NCBI RefSeq assembly: GCF_964656455.1 | Contig: NC_135719.1 | Coordinates: forward strand, 5,435,163-5,499,162 | Direction: 5' to 3' | From: Halichoerus grypus | Taxonomy: Eukaryota; Chordata; Mammalia; Carnivora; Phocidae | Length of the DNA: 64,000 bases | The notes under the pieces: model-generated | Seen by the model: only the letters and a program-made list of their open reading frames with translations | What the model was told of the DNA's origin: nothing | Databases searched by the model: none | Program-made: the position numbers and the translations under genes | Shown: positions 42,468-54,400 of the stretch, piece by piece | Layout: each line of letters begins with the position of its first letter | Numbering within the stretch: position 1 is the first letter of the stretch

Positions 42468-45400
42468 GTAGGGGGTCAGCGGGGGTGGGGAGCCCTGGTG
42501 GTTGTGGATGGGCACTGAGCTGCTCCCTGGCCTGGCAGATGCTGACCATATCAGAGGAGTTGCCCTTCGACAACGTGGATGGCGGCGTGTGGAAGCAAGG
42601 CTTCGACATCTCCTACGGCCCGCACGACTGGGACACTGAAGCCCTGCAGGTGTTTGTGGTGCCTCACTCCCACAATGACCCGGGTGAGGACCCAGCAGAG
42701 CCCTGGGAGCTGGGCTGTGCAGGGGGCTTTCCGGTGGCAGAGGTAAGCGAGGGGCCGACGAAGATGCTGGCGTCCTTAGGGGACCCTGTGTTGGCTCCCC
42801 AGGCTGGATCAAGACCTTTGACAAGTACTACACGGAGCAAACCCAGCACATCCTCAACAGCATGGTGTCCAAGCTGCAGGAGGACCCCCGGCGGCGCTTC
42901 CTCTGGGCAGAAGTCTCCTTCTTTGCCAAGTGGTGGGACAACATCAATGCCCAAAAGAAAGCAGCAGTCCGCAGGCCAGTGCCCACTGGGGAGGCCCTAC
43001 CCTCTGGGCCCCGGGATGAGTGCCAGAGCAGCTGGAGGCCAAGCTGTGGGTGCCAGGGTGGCAGGGAGAGGAAGGGGGAGCAGGGCAGGGAGGAGTGATA
43101 GTAGAGGGGCCGAGGCTAAGAAGACAGTCACTGGTGTTGGGAGAAATCAGAGTCAGAGCAAAGAAGGAGCACGGGGCCTGGCCCCAGGAAGCGCAGATGG
43201 AGGTCCAGAGAGAGGCAGGGCCAGGACAGCATGGAGGTTGTATGTGGGGAGAGGAGGGTGCACATTTGTTCTGTTGGTCCTGGGGTTGGGTGAGCGGGCT
43301 TGGTGAGGCCAGCGCGCACAGGTCCTGGCATCTTCTGGTTGGCAGGACTGGGCAGAGCATCCCTGCCCCGTGCTGAATGTGCGTCCTTCACTCCAGGCTG
43401 GTGGGAAACGGGCAGCTGGAGATTGTGACAGGAGGCTGGGTGATGCCGGACGAGGCCAACTCCCATTACTTTGCGCTCATTGACCAGCTCATTGAGGGAC
43501 ACCAGTGGTTGGAGAGAAACCTCGGTGAGTCTGGGCTCAGGAATGAGAGTCTGCTCCCATAGCTGGGCCTAGGGGACAGCAGGGGCCTGTGAGGCGCAGG
43601 GGTGGGGGTAGGGGATTCCTTTGTAAGCTGATTCCACCAGCCTGGGCCTGGCGTGATGGCAAGAAGAAAGCTGGGTCCCCAGGACAGGAGGCCCGGTCCT
43701 GAAGTGTTCAGGACCTCTGGCTCCCGTGTCCTCTCAGGTGCGACCCCACGCTCTGGCTGGGCAGTGGACCCCTTTGGACACAGCTCCACCATTCCTTACC
43801 TGCTGCGCCGTGCCAACCTGACCAGCATGCTGATCCAGAGGGTGCATTACGCCATCAAGAAGCACTTTGCTTCCACCCACAGTCTGGAGTTCATGTGGAG
43901 GCAGACCTGGGGTAAGACCAGGTAGGGTGGAGGGGGGGCGGGGTTACAGTTCTCCCTGGGGAAGGACAGGGGGATGAGAAATAAGACCCGGTGTCCTTCG
44001 GAGCACGCCAATGAGCACTAGTGCAGACAGCCAGAGTGCTCTCCTCCTTCAGGGGAGGTCAAGGGTCACGCTGATCTCTGGCCTCTGCGGGGCCTGCTCT
44101 CTGTCCTGAGGGTCTGAGTGTCCCACCCCCTGGAGGAGCTGTGGGCTCCAGAGCCCTCCCTGTGTCCCGAGCCTCGGCCCGCACATCTTCTGCAGCCTGA
44201 GGTCTGGTTCGGGCCTCACCTTATGTCAGAGCTTCCCGTAGCTGGAGCAGATCCCCGCCCTGCTGCCACCCCCACGGCCAGCTCCAGAGGCTGCCTGCTG
44301 GTGGCCGACCGCCCGCTGTGTCTTCTCCAGACTCGGACTCCGACACGGACATCTTCTGCCACATGATGCCCTTCTATAGCTATGACGTGCCCCACACCTG
44401 TGGCCCGGATCCCAAGGTCTGCTGCCAGTTTGACTTCAAACGCTTGCCGGGTGGACGCATCAACTGCCCCTGGAAGGTGCCACCCCGGGCAGTCACAGAG
44501 GCAAACGTGGCCGAGAGGTACTTGTCCCCGGCCTGCACTGGGCCATTTCACTGCAGGGAGGAGCCGGGAGACCTGGCCTCGCTCCAGGCTCCGCTGCACG
44601 GGGGTGCTTCGGGTCGTACCTCTGTAGAATGGGGGGTGGGCACAGGTGGTGACTTCAGGTCCACAGCCGCTAAGGTGCAGCGCCTTTTCTGAGCCTCCCT
44701 GGAAAACTAGAGCTGCCCTAGGGAACCCCCTTTGCCAGAATGGTTTTATTTTCCCAAATGAGTATGTTGCCCAGCCAGAGCTGGTTGACTGAGTCAGAAG
44801 CGAACAGTTCTCAAAATAGGTAAAGTTCCTTGCCCTGTGGCCTAATGTGCCTTCATTTAGCGCGGGCATCCTGCCTCAGCCCAAAGCTGGCCAGGATCCC
44901 CAGCGCTCGTGGACCTGGAATCCCACTCATCCTGCCCAAGGGCCCCCAGCCTCAGAGAAAGCCCACCTGCCCTCTTGAGGGTCGTTAGGGAGCCCTAAAG
45001 ATGTCTCCGTTGCTGAAGTCAGCGCCCCCTCCCTGGGAAAGGGCAGGTTAAGAGTGACCTAGAACAGTGGGTTGGCCGGAACCGACCGGCCTTGAGAATA
45101 TAACAAGTTGAACTGGTTTTCATGTTGCAGTAACTCTGATTTCCATGATGTTCCAGAGGTGAAACATGTGACCAAAGGGAAAGAAAGTGGTCTTTTGTTT
45201 CTGAAACCCAGAAATCTGAATGCCGATTCTAAGCAAGAATCTGGGGCTGTTAAGGCCTGGTTATTTCCCAGAGCGCATCTGTGACCTACAGATGCCAGCC
45301 CAGGTTTGCAGAGAGCAAGTCACGAGAGTAACTACGTTTTCTCCTTTGAAAGGCTTAGTAGGCTGAGAAATTAGGGGAAAATGGTGTTCAAGGAGTCCTC

Positions 45401-48400
45401 TCTCGAGAGCAAAGTAGAAAAGTACCAGCTGGATCAGCACAGTTAAGTAGATCAGTGGCTGGTTGAACCATGGTACCCGCAATGTGCCAATTATTAGGTG
45501 GGTCTGAAAAGAGAAAGGGGCTTTAATGAGAGGCTGCAAGGCTCTGTTTTTCTATTGATTTTACGAGTAACTTGACTGAAAAAGAAAATGATGAATGTGT
45601 GTTTATAGTTTCTGCTATAAGCCAGGCACAGTTCTAAGTGTTTAATATATATTAATTCGCTTAGTCTGTTTTAAATTTCATAACATCATGATGGTAGGTA
45701 CTGACATTCTCATTTTATAAAAACTGAGGCCCAGAGAGGTTAAGTAACTTGCCCAGGGTCACTCAGCCTAGTCCATGTGGAGCTGGCATGGTCTGGCTCT
45801 GATTCTAGGCTCTTTGGTGGTGTGCTGTGTTGCTCCCTGGTGGGCAAAGTGAAGCTGGAGTGTCAGGATCGGGATCCTACAAGATCTCAACAGGTTGTGT
45901 GTGATGTGGGTCGAATCTAACCAGATGAGATTTACTAGATATAAACGTAAGGTTCCCCGCTTAGCCTCAGAAAACAGCATAGAAAAGTTCAGGATGAGAA
46001 GGAACTTGAACCGCAGGCACGGGAAACATGCACGCTGGCTGACGTCAGCCCCGTGGGGTGACCGTAGGGCTGCCAGAGACGCCCCTGTTGATGCGCCCGC
46101 ACGCCGGTGGCCCGCCTGGACGCCTGCATCCGGTGCCAGGCCCTGCGCTCTGCGGGACACAGGCACAGGGTGCTGGGGAGCCGCTGGAGATGGAGGGACC
46201 CAGGCGACGGAGGAGCTGGGCTTGCGGAGCCCGAAGGGAAGGCACAGAGGACGTCTTGCATACGTCTGAAGGAGAACCCCAGGGGAGGGGAGTGCTGTGT
46301 CCTGCGTGGTGTCCAAGGGCGGCCCTGGAGTCCGGGACCTGTAGCCGGAAACTGCAGCCCAGCCTAGGAAGACCTCCCCTGTTGTCAGAACTGTCCAGAG
46401 AACACGGGGCTCCCGGGGACAGGTTTCCCACTCCGGGAGATGCCCACCGCAGGCCCCGTGACTCCTCGCTGGGTGTGTTCAGGGGCCCTCTGAGGCTGGC
46501 TCGGCTCGGTTCCTCTTCCGCCCAGACTCCACTTGGGCCCGTGCCCTCTCCCCCCACCCCTGCAGGGCCACGCTGCTCCTGGACCAGTACCGGAAGAAGT
46601 CCCGGCTGTTCCGAAGCAATGTCCTCCTGGTGCCGCTGGGGGACGACTTCCGATACGACAAGCCCCAGGAGTGGGATGCCCAGTTCTTCAACTACCAGCG
46701 GCTCTTTGACTTCCTCAACAGCAAGCCCGACCTCCACGTGCAGGTGGGAGGGGGCACCGAGCTGGGGGGTGGGTGGGGGGTCCCACCGCAGTGCTGCAGC
46801 CTGGCCTGGCAGGTTACCAGCTCCAGGGCAGGAGTTTGTGCCCGACTCTTGGGCAGGGGTCTCCCTTTTATGTCAGAATTCCTTCCTGGGCCCCCCGCGT
46901 CTGCGTGCGGGCCAGCAGGGTAGGACGTGCCATGACTGCCTGTGCGTAGGCAGAGTCCCTACTCCTGGCGCCCAGCTGCAGCACTCGGGGCCACAACTCC
47001 TAGAAACTCTGGAACTGATGGGAGCGGGTTTGGGGGGTCTCCACAGGCCCAGTTTGGCACCCTCTCTGACTATTTTGACGCTCTGTACAAGAGGACCGGG
47101 GTGGAGCCAGGGGCCCGGCCTCCAGGGTTCCCTGTGCTGAGCGGGGATTTCTTCTCCTATGCGGACCGGGAGGACCATTACTGGACCGGCTATTACACGT
47201 CCCGGCCCTTCTACAAGAGCCTGGACCGGGTCCTGGAAGCCCACCTGCGGTGAGACTCAACCCCCTTCCGGGCCGGAGGGAGGAGAATAAGCCTTTGGGG
47301 TTTAATGAGGAGCTGGATCGGCTCAGAATGCACCGGAAGGGCTTGGAGACAAGGCCGGCAGAGACGGGGTGGGAAGAAGGGGGCGGGGCTTGCTGAGCGG
47401 CCGGCCTGGGAGTCGTGTGGGCGGGAGGCTGACCGACCCCTCTCCGGGCAGGGGGGCGGAGATACTCTACAGCCTCGCCGTAGCTCACGCCCGCCGCTCT
47501 GGACTGGCGAGCCGGTACCCGCTCTCCAACTTCGCCCTCCTGACGGAAGCCCGGCGCACTCTGGGCCTCTTCCAGCACCACGATGCCATCACCGGCACGG
47601 CCAAGGAGGCCGTCGTGGCAGACTATGGCGTCAGGTGGGGGCTCTCCTCCTCCGCGTTGGATCCACGCCCCGGCCCGCTGTCCTAAAGAAAGGCCGAGCT
47701 GGGCAGTCAGTGGGCAGGCCTGCCGAGGGCTCTTCCTGCTGGAGAGGCGGACGGTCTATCGGTGGCTGTCTTCTCCATGCCCACCCCCTGCCCCCTCTCC
47801 CCCCCCAGGCTCCTGCGCTCCCTTGTCAATCTGAAGCAGGTCATCATCAATGCAGCTCACTATCTGGTGCTGGGGGACAAAGAGACCTACCACTTCGATG
47901 CCGAGGCACCCTTCCTCCAAATGGTGAGCCCCACTTCTCGATCCGCTCGGGGCGCTCTCGGGAGCGTGCAGTCCCGTCCAAGAGCTGCAGTACGAGGGTG
48001 TTGCTCTTCTTTTCCCGCCTGCCCTGGAGTGAAAGATCGGTGCCCAGTGCGGCTGGTGGTCCACAGCCAGGACAGGCAGGGGCTGGGGAGGAGGCAAGGC
48101 TCTGAGCTAGGCCAACCGCAGGACGGTTCTTCCTTCCCACCCATTTAATCCCAGGATGACACCCGCTTAAATCACGACGCCCTGCCAGAGCGCACAGTGA
48201 TCCAGCTGGATTCCTCACCCAGGTGAGCCAGACCAGGCCAGGTGCGGAGGCGAAGCCACTCTGGCTCCCAACACCATCTCCCACCCACACCTGCCCAAGC
48301 ACCGCAGGACTCGCGTGGGTGCCCGGGAGCAGTGGCCTCCGAGGTGAGCCTGCCTCTCCCCGCAGGTATGTGGTGCTCTTCAATCCCCTGGAACAGGAGC

Positions 48401-51400
48401 GGCTCAGCGTGGTGTCCCTGCTGGTCAGCTCGCCCCGGGTGCGTGTCCTTTCAGAGGAGGGTCAGCCCCTGGCTGTGCAGATCAGCGCACACTGGAGCTC
48501 TGCCACCAACGTGGTCACTGATGTCTACCAGGTGAGCGGGGGCCCCCAGGGTGGGCCCCAGCCCTCGGTGCTGACCCGGGGCCTCTCTCTGCCTGTGACA
48601 CCAGCCTCCCACCCTCCCGCTTCCTGCCCAGCTTGGGGACAGGGGTCCTGGGGAGGGGGTTGCCCAGAGGACAGTCACTCCTGGGACTTGAGTCTGTTCT
48701 CGAAAGGAAGGCGAAGTTTGGTAGGTAGGAGAGTACTAGAAATGGGGGCTAGGTTGCCCTGCCATTCCTTCATTCAGCAAGCGTTTACAGAAAGTTTAAC
48801 GTGCGCTTCCCGCTTCGTAGTTGCTCAGGTATCAGGTGAGACTCCTGAAAGTGACCAGAGGCAAGCGATGTCACCTCCACTTTCAGAGGGGCGGGAGGGG
48901 CGGCGCGTACCGAGGCCCCAGGAGGTATCAGCATTTGCTTGGACTTTCTCAGTGAGGAAGTGAATGCCCCAGGCTTAGAATCCCAGGCCCGCGTCCAGAA
49001 CGGATGCCCACGCCGCCGTGGGCCGCGCTGCCTCACCCCTCCCTCCTTCCCTCCCTCCCTCACCCCTCCCTCCCTCGCCCCTCCCGCGGCAGGTGTCTGT
49101 GCCCATGCGCCTGCCGGCCCTGGGCCTCGGCGTGCTGCAGCTGCAGCTGGGCCTGGACGGGCACCGCACCCTGCCGTCCTCCGTGCGCGTCTACTTGCAC
49201 GGCCGGCAGCTGGCCGTCAGCAGGCAGGACGCGTTCCCTCTGCGCATCATCGACTCGGGCACCAGTGACTTCGCCCTCAGCAACCGCTACATGCAGGTCT
49301 GGTTCTCAGGCCTCACCGGGCTCCTCAAGGTAAAGGGCCAGGGCAGGGGGCTGGGGAGGGCGTGCCTGGCGGTGGGCCGGAGCTGAGCTGCCGCCTGACT
49401 GGTGGGGGGTGGGGGGCCGCGGAGTGGGCCGTCTTGGCTCCCGGGGGGCACAGCATGGGGAAGCTGGGCTGGCTCCTCGGGGAAGCTCGTCCGTGCCCTC
49501 CCAGGGGGCAGGCCTGACATGCTGGTGTGGGGCCAGGGGTCAGGGCTGTGTTTTTTGGCAGAGCATCCGAAGGGTGGACGAGGAGCAGGAGCAGCGGGTG
49601 GACGTGGAGTTCCTCATCTACGGCACCCGTGCATCCAAAGACAAGAGTGGAGCCTACCTCTTCCTGCCTGATGGGGAGGCCCAGGTACCGTAAAGACGCC
49701 TCAAAAACTCAGCAGGCCCTGGGAGGCCCCGCTAACGGAGGGTCCGAGGAGCCCTGTGAACTGAGGCAGTGGGGAGGGCACGGGCCTTCTCCCAGGGCCA
49801 TCCCTGCCTGCCGGGGGCTCTGCCCGCGCTGCCTCTGGGAGGTGGGGTAGGCTGAGGAGCGTCAGCTGGGGCCTTGGGCCAGCTCAGCCTGGGGTCTCCG
49901 GCTGGAGCCTGCTGGGAACGGGTATTTCTGCCAACGCTGGGCGGGTACCTCCCCACTCCGCCTTCCGTGCTGTGGCTTCAGCTGCCGCCTCCTCTGTCCC
50001 CAGCCCTACGTCCCCAAGGATCCCCCCGTGCTGCGTGTCACCGAAGGCCCTTTCTTCTCCGAGGTGGTTGCCTACTACGAGCATGTCCGCCAGGTGGTCC
50101 GGCTTTATAATCTGCCAGGTGAGCCCGCTCGATGAGGAAGGTCAGAATAAAGGTCAGGGCTGCACGGGGCTATGCCACGCTCTTCCTTCTGCCCGTTCTC
50201 TGCTCATGTGTCTGTTCCCAGCAAGCGGATCATCTGAGACGGGGATGATGTTAATTCCCTTGCAGTGAAGGTCCTCCAGAAATGCTGGGAGTTGCCAGGG
50301 GCTTGTGCGCGGCCTCCCCCAGCCCATCTCTCAGGCTTCTTCATGCTCTTCCTTTGTCCTTCTGCCCAGGGGTGGAGGGGCTGTCTCTGGACATGTCATC
50401 CCTGGTGGACATCCGCGACTACGTCAACAAGGAGCTGGCCCTGCGCATCCACACAGACATTGACAGCCAGGGTGCCTTTTTCACGGACCTCAATGGCTTT
50501 CAGGTGATTCCCGGGGCCCTGGGAATCACCAGTGTGCCCTGATGGAGGAAGAGGAATCCGAGGCGAGAGTGATCAGGGACTCCTTCAGACTGGGAACGCC
50601 TGGGGCCCAAATGGTGCCCGGACGCCCTTGATCTGCTGGCTTTGCTGTCCCAGGTGCAGCCCCGGCGCTACCTGAAGAAGCTGCCCCTGCAAGCCAACTT
50701 CTACCCCATGCCAGTCATGGCCTACATCCAGGACGCGCACAGCCGCCTCACGCTGCACACCGCCCAGGCCCTGGGGGTCTCCAGCCTGCACGATGGTGAG
50801 TGGGGAGCGGCAGCTAGGGGGCTATGGGGAGGGTGGAGGACGAGGCAGAAGCCCATCTGTGTCCCAGGGCCTCTCCTCTCAGCGGGCGCCACCCCTTTCC
50901 AGTCCGCGTCACCTCCGTGCTTGGAGAACGTTAACAGCTCCTGTCACACACGGCATGGCAGGAAGGCAGACGTGTGCTGTCACCCTGTCCCCTAGTGGAG
51001 GCAGCCATGGAGGTGACCTGGGGGTGGGGGTCCTGTTGGGTCCCTTTAAGAAGCACCAGGTTATTGAACAGTGATTCTTAGCTGAGCTGTGCAGCCCCCG
51101 TCTCCTGGCCAGGGCTGGAAGTAGGGACGGTCGAAAAGTGCATCTGATGTTATAATGAAATATTTAACAGGGGCGCCTGGGTGGTTCATTCCGTTAAGCG
51201 TCTGACTCTTGATCTCTGTTCAGGTTGTGATCTCGGGGTTGTGAGATCGAGCCCCATGTTGGGCTCCACGCTGGGCATGGAGCCTGCTTGAGATTCTCTC
51301 TCTCCCTCTCCCCCACCTCTTGCTCTCTTGCTCTTAAAAAAAAAAAAATTTTTTTTTTAATTAAAAAAGATTTAGTAAAGGAGAAAAATATATAGTGTTT

Positions 51401-54400
51401 TCCTACTAACGGTCATTGAAAGAGAGAATGGCGTTGCGTTCTTAATTGAAACAAAGCCATGAGGAGTGCTGGGCTGGAGCTGGGCATGCTGGGCAAGCTG
51501 AGGTGGCTCCGTGTGCTCAGGGTGAAGGGAGCAGTTTGCACTTGGCCTCTGAGGCCTTCAGATCGTCCACGTTTGCGTTGGAGCCTTTGTGCGGGCTGAG
51601 CTGAGAGCACTTGGTCCGGGCTGTGCTGGGGGCCGGTGGCCGGGGCACTGGAGGCCTGACCCCCTGCTGAAGGAGCGTGTCCCTGCTGCCCCTTCGCCCA
51701 GGGTCGCCCTGCTGTCAGACTTTGCCCGCCTGTCTGTGCTGTTGGCTGCTAGCTGAGCCCGGTGTCCCCCCCCTTGGTTCTCTCTGCCCTTTAGGGAAAC
51801 AGGGTGCTCAGATTATTGTTTGTTGTTTTGTTTTGTTTTTTAAAGATTGTATTCATTTACTTGAGAGAGAGAGAGCAAGACAGCACGAGCAGGGGGCAGA
51901 GGGAGAGGGAGACGCAGACCCCACCCCCCCCCCCGAGTAGGGAGCCCAACATGGGGCTCGATCCCAGGACAAGATCACGGCCTGAGCCAAAGGCAGACGC
52001 TCAACCGACTGAGCCACCCGGGCGCCCGAGGAGTATTGTTTTATACTCCTGGGGTCATTTTAGGACTTCCGGATATCTTTCCAAAAAAGGTTGCTCAGGG
52101 TAGACACACTTAGGAACTACCGAAGTCAGAATCGGGCTGGGGAGAGGGATAGGGCCACTGAGTAGACTTCCTCGAGAGATTCTTAAAAAAACAGGTGCTG
52201 GGAAAAATCCTCACCCCGACATATGTCAGCTTTGCGGTGAGCCCCTTCCCCAAGCGTATTTTACAAAGAAGCCCTAGGCGATCATCTGCCATCTCTTGCC
52301 CCCCGGGCACCGCTCAGTGATACCTCATGTGAGCTTGTGTCTGATCTGCCATCTGCCTGCCGTCCGCGCTCCCCTTGTGACGGATGCGGCGGCCGAGCTG
52401 GAGTCCGTCCCAGTGTAGAGCAGGGGCGGCCGGGCATGTTTGTCACAGCAAAGTCTGCCCGAGCTGCGTGGCCTCAGGCTTCTGCAGCGAGCGCTGGGCC
52501 TCCCAGAGCAGTTCTGTGTTGGCTTGCTTACTTGGTGCAAGTGGCCAGTCCAGATGTGGTCCCCAGCCTGAGCTCCCGGCCCTGCCCCCGGTCCTGAGGC
52601 ACAGCGCCTGCCTGCCCGCTCTGGGCCTCTTGCTCGCTCGTCTGTGACTCTGGCCCTTCGCTCAGCCCCCTTCCAGCCTAGGTCCCCTGGCGCGTCCTCT
52701 CCCGAGTGACTGCTTCCGGCGAGCTCACCGGGCGTTTCCCTCGGGGCCTGTGGTGGGGATTCTTCTTCCAAAGCCCGACATCTGCTTGGGGATGGGGGTC
52801 GCAGGCCGGGGCTCACAGTTGACGTCCCCAGGCCAGCTGGAGGTGATCCTGGACCGACGGCTGATGCAGGACGACAACCGGGGTCTGGGCCAAGGGCTCA
52901 AGGACAACAAGAGAACCTGCAACCATTTCCGCCTCCTGTTGGAGCGGCGAACCCTGGGCAGTGAGGTAAATTCTGGGCCTCCCTCCCCGGGAGCCAGGTC
53001 AGGCTGGTCCCTTGGGCGGCAGGGCTAGAGGCGGGCGAGGGGTAGTGAGTGTAGGGCTCTTCAGGGGTGTGGGGAGCGAGTGTGACGCTCTGCTGCTCCA
53101 TCCCAGCCGGGCACCTCCGTCTCCCACAGCACCTCCCGCCATCCTCTGCGCCCCCCACCCCCACCGCGTCCTCTAACCCTCCTGCTCCGGCCGCATTCAT
53201 CTCACGGCTTTCTTTGCCCCCACCAGCCTGGCTTTTTCTCCAAACTGGCAGCCATGTTTAGGGACTTGGTCTTTCAGGGCAGCAGGAGCGGTCACCTCGA
53301 GGTAAGGGCCAGCGATGGGGTGTGGAACTAGCGTTAGCGAGTCGTAACCGGCGTTGGAGCCTGCGGGTGACAGGGCCTGCCACTCAGTCCCCCGAGTCTG
53401 CGGCTCCGTCCTCACTCGCCAAGGAGATCCTGAGCACTTGCTGTGCTTTGGGCCTGAGAGGGACACAAACATCTGCGTTACTCTGCCCTCTAGGACTTCG
53501 CTCAGGGGAGGGGGGGGCCAAGCTCTGTGTGCAGAACTAAGGTAGAAATATGCCCCCTGGTGCTGAGGAGGGAGAGAATGCCGTGAGCTGGGGGACAGAG
53601 GACCGCTTCTGGAGGACGGGTCGGCCAAGCACAGCTGTGGTGAATCGGGGTCCGATCTAATCCCATGAACCGAGGCACAGGCGGAAGGCAAGAGAGACGG
53701 TGTGAACGGGGAACAGCAGTGATTTCGCTCAGCTAGACTAGAGCTGCTTGTCCAGTGTGGTAGCTTCTAGCCACGTGTGGATATTTAAATGAATCAAAAC
53801 TAAATACAGTACCAAATTCAGTTCTTCATTCGTACCAGCCACGTTTCAAGTGTCCCACGGCCACAAGTGGCTAGCAGCCACTCTACCGTCCAGCGCAGGT
53901 ATAGTGTTTCTGTCTTTGCAGAAAGTTCTAGTGGCCGTGGCTGGGCTAGCATGAAGTCGGGGGTGGTTTGGGGCAGACTGCAGTGGGCCTGGAACAGCTG
54001 GTGGGAGACTTTCTGGACTTTATGTTGGAGGCCAGGGAGGGACCAGAGCAGGAAGGCTCTGCCCTGAGCATGTCGCTCTGACAGCAGGAGCAGGGTGGAT
54101 CTTCAGGGAGACTGGAGGCCAGTGATGGTTTAAAGCAGGAAATGTCAGTGGCTCGAAGTGAGCCACGGGAGGGAGAGGTTGTGGGTGGAGGTGAGGACAC
54201 TGCTGAGCGGGGGACAGAGGTCAGGGGAGGGGGAAGTGAGAGATTCTGGGCGATTGGAAGGAGGGTGGTGGTAGGGACAGAAGTCCGGAATATCAGAAGC
54301 GGCGATCTGAGAGAAAGTCCAGGTCAGCCCCCTAAACAGCAGTCCTCGGTGGACACAACTGTGGGGACCCCTGGGCCCAAGGACCAGGGCCGGTGCTGTG

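Larger units (their letters stand above)
42539..47923 (+). other. MAN2A2: MAN2A2 exons for the GH38 catalytic domain
   Basis: By analogy with Drosophila Golgi mannosidase II, the zinc ligands are H175 and D177 in [10 protein letters not shown]289 (also the nucleophile) in [10 protein letters not shown], and H569 in [17 protein letters not shown] is split by an intron between the exons at 42539 and 42803. All these residues are present, so the enzyme should be active. Confidence 0.92.
50796..52831 (+). other. MAN2A2: Large MAN2A2 intron with two SINEs
   Basis: About 2 kb between the exons at 50654 and 52832, holding the SINEs at 51170 and 51836 in opposite orientations. The rest shows no recognisable element. 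Confidence 0.6.

Noticed and set aside
46058..47140. A 360-codon frame across MAN2A2 intron and exon
   Set aside because: It reads the MAN2A2 exon at 46566 in the wrong frame. The true exon is set by splice sites and the conserved protein.
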